Shown here: piece by piece, positions 54,686 to 59,791 of the stretch
Position numbering within the stretch: position 1 is the stretch's first letter
How the letters are laid out: each line of letters begins with the position of its first letter
Made by a program: the position numbers and the translations under genes
Notes under the pieces: model-generated
The model's database searches: none
The model's input: only the letters and a program-made list of their open reading frames with translations
Told to the model about the DNA's origin: nothing
Assembly: GCA_030656555.1 (NCBI GenBank)
Contig: JAUSPN010000021.1
Span: forward strand, 1-59,791
DNA length: 59,791 nucleotides
Direction: 5' to 3'
From: Candidatus Desulfaltia sp.
GTDB taxonomy: Bacteria > Desulfobacterota > Desulfobacteria > Desulfobacterales > ETH-SRB1

Positions 54686-54912
54686 ATTCCATTCCCGAGA
54701 TGAAATGTTCTTATTTGGGTGGAGGAACAGCTCTGGCAATGGAAGAAGACCACGGCATTCGGTATAGTAAGCTTCTTTTTCTTAAAGGACTGGTTGATTT
54801 TGAAGAAGCTGATCAGGAAGGTGAATTGCCAATTCTTTGGGATATCAGTTGGAAAGAAGTAAAAAAATGTTTGATAGATGAAGTTAAGCATATCGCAAGA
54901 AAGATACAGTAA
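54634..54912 (+). pseudogene. AbiEii-like nucleotidyltransferase gene with internal deletion
   Basis: The 92-residue product starts like an AbiEii/AbiGii nucleotidyltransferase (LGGGTALAM, with Gly-Gly-Thr-Ala of the NTase core) but jumps directly to the C-terminal part (SKLLFLKGLVDFEEADQEG, WDISWKEVKKCLIDEV). The catalytic Asp-rich segment that should follow GGTALA is missing, so about 100 or more residues have been deleted in frame. A ribosome binding site (AAGGTG) remains. Confidence 0.65.
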
Positions 54913-54940
54913 AAAACGACATAAACATGGCGAATAATGT

Positions 54941-55144
54941 ATGACCAACTACGAAAAACTTTTTCAAGCTCAAATGCAAGACCCGCAGTTTGTCAATGCT
55001 TATTATGAGGCACGAGTAGAACGGATTGCAGCTTCATCCGACCGGATTTCAAGGATCACACACAGGCTAAGTGAGACCTTGAAAAAAACCCCAGCATTGT
55101 CATTGCGAGGAGTGAAGCGACGAAGCAATCTTATGGATTATTAA
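54941..55144 (+). pseudogene. short gene fragment truncated by a D-type repeat
   Basis: The first ~40 codons (MTNYEKLFQAQMQDPQFVNA, YYEARVERI) resemble the start of small antitoxin/XRE-associated proteins. From 55074 the frame runs into a D-type repeat (reading KKTPALSLRGVKRRSN) that supplies the stop, so the 3' end is not original. Confidence 0.55.
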
Positions 55145-55207
55145 CATGCTGTGAGATTGCTTCGCTTCGCTCGCAATGACAAAAGGGGGTGTTTTGCAAA
55201 GCTCTCA
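55074..55207. repeat. D-type repeat, copy 4, with a different core
   Basis: Termini GTGAGACCTTGAAAAAAACC and GGGTGTTTTGCAAAGCTCTC match the ends of D copies 1-3, but the core is an unrelated palindrome: TCATTGCGAGGAGTGAAGCG (55099) facing CGCTTCGCTCGCAATGAC (55163-55181), with AAGCAATCT/AGATTGCTT inside. It interrupts the gene fragment at 54941. Confidence 0.85.
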
Positions 55208-55210
55208 ACT

Positions 55211-55491
55211 TTGATGAACTCGTAAAAAGTCGCCACTCCGGTAAAAACCGGAGTCCAGACCCGCCCGCCTCGCCTGAGCGGACGTCTTGACCTGCGGCAA
55301 CAGCCTCCTTTAGGCAAGAGCGATGGCGGGCAGGTGATCTGCAACCACTTGAAAAGACTGGATAGCGCTAACGGTTAGCGCTGATGCTTCACTTCGTGTC
55401 ACTATGTGTCCGGCTGAAGTTTATCCCTCACTCGATGCGGTGCCGGAATGACGGTGAAGGTGGTTGTTGGACTTTTTACGAATGCATCAAC
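55211..55491. repeat. G-type repeat with F core
   Basis: Ends GATGAACTCGTAAAAAGTCG (55212) and GGACTTTTTACGAATGCATC (to 55489) are inverted. Inside are ACTCCGGTAAAAACCGGAGT (a perfect palindrome), CCCGCCCGCC/GGCGGGCAGG, the F core TGGATAGCGCTAACGGTTAG to GTGTCAC (55358-55404), and GCCGGAATGACGG. The gap 55145-55517 holds only repeats. Confidence 0.8.
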
Positions 55492-55517
55492 AATGGATTT
55501 CTTTTTAAGGAATTAAC

Positions 55518-56393
55518 TTGGCACAAATATTGAGTTATCCTATAAGGCAAAGTGTAGCATTTTCAAATACACTATTCAGCTTATACAACCAGGCAAAAGA
55601 TTCCCAGGATAGTGAAATCATATTTGATTTGAAAAGAAGTAACCTCCTTACACCTTTTGGTATTATAATGCTAACGTCAACAGTTCTTGAATGCCAGAAG
55701 CAAGGGAAAAAATGCAGATATATTGAACCTGAAAATCAAAATCTTCGACGTTTTATAATGGAGTGTGGATTTAATGATTTTTTTGGGTTAAAAAGCAAGG
55801 CGCCAAAACGTGATTTAATACGAACCGGCAGAGTCCAACTTATACAACCAAAAGGAATAGATTATTATATTATTGAAAATCTCTCGGATATTATCGATTT
55901 TCACATGAATATTTCCCCTGGCGTCAAAGATTCTATCCAAATGAGTCTTCAGGAAACAATGACAAATGTGGTTGATCATAGTGGGGTTATTAGCTATCTT
56001 GTATGCGCCTATACATATCCTTCAAAGGAACAAATAAGATTGTGTATAGCGGATTTAGGTAGAGGAATTTTGCAATCATTAAGAAGTTCGCCAAGTTATA
56101 GATATTTGTCAAATGATTACATGGCTATCAAAGAGGCAACCGAAAACGGGGTATCGTGCCGCAAAGAAAGAGCAGGTTTGGGATTAAACCATATCAAGCA
56201 ATTTCTGAAAGTTAATAAAGGACAGATGTGCATAATTTCTGGCAAAGGCAAAATTTATTGGAAATTTGACCAGGGCAAAGTTTTAATGCAAAAAATGAAA
56301 GTGCCCTTTAATGGAACGATCGTTAAACTTATTATTAACACTAATAAGGATTGGCGTTATTTCCTATCTAATGAGCAAGATTATCTGTTTTAG
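55518..56393 (+). CDS. STAS-like plus GHKL ATP-binding domain protein
   Basis: A 291-residue cytoplasmic protein. Residues ~1-95 (VAFSNTLFSLYNQAKDSQDSE, IIFDLKRSNLLTPFGIIMLTS) look like a STAS-type domain. Residues ~135-285 are a GHKL ATPase: N-box LQETMTNVVDHSG with Glu and Asn, G1 IADLGRGI, and G2 GLGLNHIKQF. No histidine kinase phosphoacceptor domain. TTG at 55518 has AAGGAATTAAC before it. It is followed 16 bp later by a DUF4325 STAS-like gene; the pair resembles an anti-sigma/kinase plus antagonist switch. Confidence 0.8.
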   Translation: MAQILSYPIRQSVAFSNTLFSLYNQAKDSQDSEIIFDLKRSNLLTPFGIIMLTSTVLECQKQGKKCRYIEPENQNLRRFIMECGFNDFFGLKSKAPKRDLIRTGRVQLIQPKGIDYYIIENLSDIIDFHMNISPGVKDSIQMSLQETMTNVVDHSGVISYLVCAYTYPSKEQIRLCIADLGRGILQSLRSSPSYRYLSNDYMAIKEATENGVSCRKERAGLGLNHIKQFLKVNKGQMCIISGKGKIYWKFDQGKVLMQKMKVPFNGTIVKLIINTNKDWRYFLSNEQDYLF

Positions 56394-56409
56394 AGTTAGA
56401 GGTTAAGAT

Positions 56410-56727
56410 ATGAGAATAAATTTAAAAAATATGTGTAAGAAGCGAACCGTGACCAGAAAGGACGGCGAGCAAATTAAAAAACTAATATCAGAGTCTTGGG
56501 ACAGGGAAAAAAAAATTGTAATAGATTTTAATAATATTTCAATAGCATCGGTTTCTTTTTTTGATGAAGCTTTTGGTAAACTTGCTTTTGTGTATCCTAA
56601 AGAAAATTTACGCGAAAAGCTATCCTTTAACAACATTGAAGAGTATGATAGAGCTTTGTTAAATGACATACTGATTTCACGTTATCATCAAAAAGAGCTA
56701 AATAAAAAAGGGCTATTAAAGTCGTAG
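56410..56727 (+). CDS. STAS-like domain protein (DUF4325)
   Basis: A 105-residue protein with the STAS-like pattern KIVIDFNNISIASVSFFDEA (conserved Phe-Phe-Asp-Glu after the beta strand), then FGKLAFVYPKENLREKLSFN. This matches DUF4325, often encoded next to GHKL ATPase genes like the one upstream. AGAGG precedes the ATG. Confidence 0.85.
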   Translation: MRINLKNMCKKRTVTRKDGEQIKKLISESWDREKKIVIDFNNISIASVSFFDEAFGKLAFVYPKENLREKLSFNNIEEYDRALLNDILISRYHQKELNKKGLLKS

Positions 56728-56803
56728 GCTGGGTTGTCGAAGATCAACATATTATTTTCGATAATATTGAAATTCACTATTAAAACAGAAATTGGAAAAC
56801 AAC

Positions 56804-57151
56804 ATGAAATCAATTAAAGAATGGAAGGATAAACCAGCGGGAGCATCGGAAGTATTAAAAAAAGTCAAACGACAAATCCATTCTATTGTTCCGAATGCAG
56901 ATGTTATTCTTTATGGTTCTCAAGTTCGTGGCGAAGCCGGTAAATTTTCAGATTGGGATTTCTTGATACTTACTGATCAACTTGTCGATAGAAATCTGAC
57001 AATAAAACTCAGAGATAGCTTATATGAAATAGAATTAGAAACTGATGAAATTTTAAGCAGCATTATCCGAACAAGACAAGATTGGCATTCACCAAGATAC
57101 TCTGTTTTACCATTTAAACGAATTGTTGAAAAAGAAGGAGTTATATTGTGA
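56804..57151 (+). CDS. MNT-type nucleotidyltransferase
   Basis: A 115-residue minimal nucleotidyltransferase with the active-site motif ILYGSQVRGEAGKFSDWDFLIL (GSxxRG and SDxD visible) and the later TDEILSSII with a possible third acidic residue. Such MntA-like proteins AMPylate a partner HEPN toxin (HepT). ATG at 56804 is preferred; a TTG at 56792 is in frame. Its stop overlaps the GTG of the HEPN gene. Confidence 0.88.
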   Translation: MKSIKEWKDKPAGASEVLKKVKRQIHSIVPNADVILYGSQVRGEAGKFSDWDFLILTDQLVDRNLTIKLRDSLYEIELETDEILSSIIRTRQDWHSPRYSVLPFKRIVEKEGVIL

Positions 57152-57540
57152 GTGAAAATCATCAAGATAATCTAATTCAATATAGACTTGATCGAGCACA
57201 AGAGACATATGATGAAGCTGTTTTAATGAAACGTGAAAAACATTGGAATACATGTGCTAATAGACTTTATTATTCATGTTTTTATGCTGTATTAGCATTA
57301 TTAGAAAAACATGGATTTGCTTCAAGTAAGCATAGTGGCGTAAAATCATTTTTTAATCAGCGCTTTATTAAAACTGGTAAAATTAGCAAAGAACAAGGAA
57401 AACTTTACAACAATTTATTTGATGCCCGACAAGAAGGAGACTATATAGATTTTGTATATTTCGATGCGGATATTGTGGAACCGTGGTTCCCAAAAGTCAA
57501 AGATTTTATTGCAATAATTACCAACCTTATCAATGAATAA
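57148..57540 (+). CDS. HEPN-domain protein (HepT-like)
   Basis: A 130-residue helical protein of the HEPN superfamily: RLDRAQETYDEAVLMKREKH, ANRLYYSCFYAVLALLEKHG and DARQEGDYIDFVYF. Start GTG overlaps the MNT stop (GTGA), giving coupled translation. The classic R-x4-6-H RNase motif is not evident, so toxin activity is uncertain. Together with MNT it forms a MNT/HEPN toxin-antitoxin-like pair. Confidence 0.85.
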   Translation: MSENHQDNLIQYRLDRAQETYDEAVLMKREKHWNTCANRLYYSCFYAVLALLEKHGFASSKHSGVKSFFNQRFIKTGKISKEQGKLYNNLFDARQEGDYIDFVYFDADIVEPWFPKVKDFIAIITNLINE

Positions 57541-57595
57541 CTAAGAATATTCAATGTTGTTGACGTCAGGATTCATTTGGCGTTTTTTTATTAGC

Positions 57596-57740
57596 CCACT
57601 CGTAACTTTTTACTCGTTCACCACGGAGAACACACGTGCAGCGCAGGCGCTTGCGCCGCGTGGAGCACACAGAGCAAGTTTTTTATAATTTAACCATCTG
57701 TGGTCTCCGTGGGGTCTGTGGTAAAATTACTCGTTCCAAC
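57596..57740. repeat. C-type (ACCACGGAG) inverted repeat
   Basis: A B-type end (CACTCGTAACTT, 57599-57610) is followed by CACCACGGAGAACACACGTG (57620) facing TGGTCTCCGTGGGGTCTG and GTGGTAAAAT (57701-57728). Between is GCGCAGGCGCTTGCGCC. The 567-bp gap 57541-58107 also has TAACACC heptamers (57901-57940) and the porin promoter. Confidence 0.75.
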
Positions 57741-57944
57741 GCTGGAGCATGGGAACCAGGCAAGGTGATATAATGGCCAAAAGGATATTAAAGATAGGAA
57801 TTATTCCCCGAGAAAATTATAAAAAAAGAACCATTTAAAAAATAAACTTCTTTGCGTACTAAGCGGTTCAAAAACAATTGCGTAAAATATCAGATGGTTA
57901 ACATCTAACACTTAACACCTGACACCTAACACCTAATTTTATAC

Positions 57945-57973
57945 TTGACAATACAGAATGATACATATATTTA
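57945..57973 (+). promoter_or_regulatory. candidate porin promoter
   Basis: TTGACA (57945-57950) followed by TATTTA (57968-57973) after 17 nt, or TATATT (57966-57971) after 15 nt, giving a leader of ~130 nt before the porin gene. Confidence 0.5.
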
Positions 57974-58107
57974 AGTTAAATCTCTACCAAAAGGATTAAG
58001 GGGGTGATGCGTGTTGGTTTAGGCTGCGGGTTGACGACCCATTCAATATTTAATGAATTAAAAATTATCAGGAATTTTTTTTAATTTAACTTTAAGGAGA
58101 AAAACAG

Positions 58108-59421
58108 ATGAAAAAATTTACAATTGCAGCTCTGGCCGTATGCCTTGCATTTGCGCTGGCAGCTCCGGCTATGGCAGTTGACGCTGATTTCACCGGCGCC
58201 TACAGGGTAAGAGGATCTTATGTAGAGCACTATGACCTGTTAGACACATCACCATCACATGATTACATGGACATGCGTCTCAGGCTCCAGACAGTCTTTA
58301 AGGCTTCAGACATTCTGTCTGTTACCATGAGGCTTGATGCTCTGGACAACAAGAGATGGGGCGATGCTGACACTGCGAATACCGGAGCAGGAAACATCGA
58401 CCTTGACCGCGTCTTCATGACCATCAAAGCCCCGATCGGCAAATTCGATATCGGCCGTATGGCAGGCGGAACATTTGGAACAACCTTTGTGGACAGCGAC
58501 TCAGATTATGACCGTATCAAATACACCAAGGTCATAGACAACCTGACCTTGCTGGCTATTTATCAGAAAAATGCAGAAAAAGACTATACTACGCCTATTG
58601 CATCTGGTGATGGTACTGTTGATAGTCCTTATGTATACAGAGATGCTGCTGATCAGGATTCTGAAACATACTATCTTGCTCCAATATACAAGATGGAAAA
58701 TGTTACAGCCGGCGTGCTGTTTGGATTTACCAATAACAAAGTAACAGCTGACGCGGATGCAAAAAGTTACCTCGCAGATCCATATTTTGTAGCAAAGTTT
58801 GGTCCGCTGGCAATCCAGGGTGAACTTTTCTACAAGTGGGGCACGACAGAATATGATAGTACCGCAGCAGACAAAGATCTCAAAGCGCTTGCCTACAACC
58901 TTGAAGCATCTTACAGCTTTGGCCCGGCCAGCGTAATGCTCGGTTATGCATTTGCAAGTGGACAGGATCCAAATGACACCGACACTACAGGCTTTGGCGG
59001 TGTTGGAAATGACTGGGAAAAACTGTTTATCCTGACAACCAATGAAGTCGCTGACCTGTCTGGTCTCGGCGGAGTTGGAAACGTTTCAAATGATGGTATT
59101 AAAAAAATTAAGGTGGCTGGTTATACTGATCCAGGAGCCAAGATCATTTACGGCGGCGTAAGCTTTTCACCGCTTGACAACCTGAAACTTGGTCTCGCAG
59201 TTGGTTATGCAACGGCAGATCAACTCCCGGCCGGCGCGACACAAGACGATGCTGGAACAGAATATGACCTTACTTTGAACTGGAAGATCTACGACAACCT
59301 GACCTATACTGCAATCGCAGCATTTCTTGACGCCGGAGATCTCTACAAACAGGCAGTTGGCAATGATACACACTTCGACGACACCTATGCTCTGTTTCAT
59401 CAACTTCAACTTACATTCTAA
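58108..59421 (+). CDS. outer membrane porin
   Basis: A 437-residue protein with a clear signal peptide (MKKFTIAALAVCLAFALAAP, cleavage after AMA near residue 23), alternating hydrophobic beta-strand patterns throughout and a C-terminal LFHQLQLTF ending in Phe, the outer-membrane insertion signal. Acidic residues are frequent in predicted loops. Strong AAGGAG before the ATG, own promoter and terminator, consistent with an abundant protein. Substrate unknown. Confidence 0.9.
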   Translation: MKKFTIAALAVCLAFALAAPAMAVDADFTGAYRVRGSYVEHYDLLDTSPSHDYMDMRLRLQTVFKASDILSVTMRLDALDNKRWGDADTANTGAGNIDLDRVFMTIKAPIGKFDIGRMAGGTFGTTFVDSDSDYDRIKYTKVIDNLTLLAIYQKNAEKDYTTPIASGDGTVDSPYVYRDAADQDSETYYLAPIYKMENVTAGVLFGFTNNKVTADADAKSYLADPYFVAKFGPLAIQGELFYKWGTTEYDSTAADKDLKALAYNLEASYSFGPASVMLGYAFASGQDPNDTDTTGFGGVGNDWEKLFILTTNEVADLSGLGGVGNVSNDGIKKIKVAGYTDPGAKIIYGGVSFSPLDNLKLGLAVGYATADQLPAGATQDDAGTEYDLTLNWKIYDNLTYTAIAAFLDAGDLYKQAVGNDTHFDDTYALFHQLQLTF

Positions 59422-59458
59422 CAGGATTTGTTGATAAACAATTAGTTTAGTATTTAAA

Positions 59459-59496
59459 CAAAAAACCCCCGGCTGGAAACGGCTGGGGGTTTTTGT
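59459..59496 (+). terminator. rho-independent terminator after the porin gene
   Basis: AAAACCCCCGGC pairs with GCTGGGGGTTTT (one G-T pair) around TGGAAACG, followed by a run of T. A strong terminator. Confidence 0.92.
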
Positions 59497-59525
59497 TTGA
59501 CAATACGGGGCAAATATAATACATT
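59497..59525 (+). promoter_or_regulatory. candidate promoter for the next gene
   Basis: TTGACA (59497-59502), 17 nt, TACATT (59520-59525); 35 bp before the start codon at 59560. It begins right at the end of the porin terminator. Confidence 0.45.
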
Positions 59526-59559
59526 GCAATTCAATGGGATGCAATAATCAGGAGGTTAT

Positions 59560-59791
59560 ATGAGTACCGTTCAAACTGTTCAAAAAAGCTTGAGAATACC
59601 ACGGGAAACTTTTGATGATATTGAAAAAATTGCCAGTGAAACCGGACGTGAATTTTCAGCCATAGCCAAGGATCTCCTTGCAGAAGCCGTAAAAATGCGC
59701 CGCTGCCCCGGCATTGTTTTTGTAAATGGTGTGAGAGGAAGAAAAGCCAAAATAGCAGGAACCGGTCTTGATGTTTGGGAAATTATAGCAA
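59560..59791 (+). CDS. DUF433/ribbon-helix-helix-type protein, partial
   Basis: The first 77 codons of a gene running past the window edge. It starts MSTVQTVQKSLRIPRETFDD, a ribbon-helix-helix-like N-terminus, and continues with MRRCPGIVFVNGVRGRKAKI then AGTGLDVWEI, typical of the DUF433 (VapB-like antitoxin) family. GGAGG lies at 59551-59555. Confidence 0.75.
   Translation, partial: MSTVQTVQKSLRIPRETFDDIEKIASETGREFSAIAKDLLAEAVKMRRCPGIVFVNGVRGRKAKIAGTGLDVWEIIA

Noticed and set aside
55141-55344. 67-codon minus-strand frame with CPPSLLPKGG
   Set aside because: Entirely inside D- and G-type repeats; such frames recur wherever these palindromes occur.

Overview
The window reads as a chromosome segment of a Gram-negative, strictly anaerobic, probably sulfate-reducing member of the Desulfobacterota (Desulfobacterales-like). 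Reasons: a split purH, RNase Y next to zapB-zapA-6S RNA, an F1 operon carrying both b and b' subunits, a succinyl-CoA/methylmalonyl-CoA cluster, hydrogenase maturation genes and a likely selenoprotein. This is inference from gene content; a 16S comparison would settle it.

Layout. 1-817: 5' part of a 16S rRNA gene on the minus strand. 1282-6607 (minus): tyrS, rny, 6S RNA, zapA, zapB and a one-domain glmU. 6729-12726 (minus): ATP synthase genes b'-b-delta-alpha-gamma-beta-epsilon. 12934-18370 (minus): rod-shape genes mreB-mreC-mreD-PBP2-rodA. 18741-21851: serine hydrolase, LD-carboxypeptidase, tRNA-Pro and a gene of unknown function. 22080-24050 (plus): a YeeE/YedE membrane protein, a second YedE half fused to a TlpA-like thioredoxin and interrupted by two in-frame UGA codons that look like selenocysteine, and a DsbD-alpha-like periplasmic protein. 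24446-30841 (plus): citrate synthase, HD protein, split purH, acetoacetyl-CoA synthetase. 30834-43656 (minus): MEMO-like protein, hypB, hypA, sucD, sucC, then a complete succinyl-CoA to propionyl-CoA/transcarboxylase module. 43965-48682 (minus): aminotransferase, NifU-C, tgt, queA, DUF2065. 49028-59791 (plus): accessory region with toxin-antitoxin pairs, gatB, a GxxExxY nuclease-like gene, an FG-GAP lipoprotein/secreted protein, an eroded AbiEii pair, an ATPase/STAS pair, an MNT/HEPN pair, a porin and a partial DUF433-type gene.

How it works together. The housekeeping blocks make the cell wall elongation machine, ATP synthase and translation/tRNA modification factors. The metabolic core links the citrate cycle (citrate synthase, succinyl-CoA ligase) with propionate metabolism: methylmalonyl-CoA mutase, its chaperone MeaB, epimerase, a carboxyltransferase and a biotin-carrying PycB/OadA subunit can together interconvert succinyl-CoA + pyruvate with propionyl-CoA + oxaloacetate.

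The most unusual content is twofold. First, the putative double-selenocysteine YedE-thioredoxin fusion (22600-23493). Second, a very dense population of intergenic palindromic repeats, about thirty loci in several families, built from 7-9 bp iterated units arranged as inverted arms. Three of these (40787-40966, 45190-45541, 47033-47240) contain pairs of perfect hairpins that always present the same 7-nt loop (TGAGAGG/CCTCTCA) on three interchangeable stems; one encloses a remnant of a GxxExxY (PD-(D/E)XK-like) gene, and the intact GxxExxY gene at 51116 is itself bounded by 34-bp inverted arms of the same style. This suggests a family of small palindromic mobile elements associated with GxxExxY proteins.
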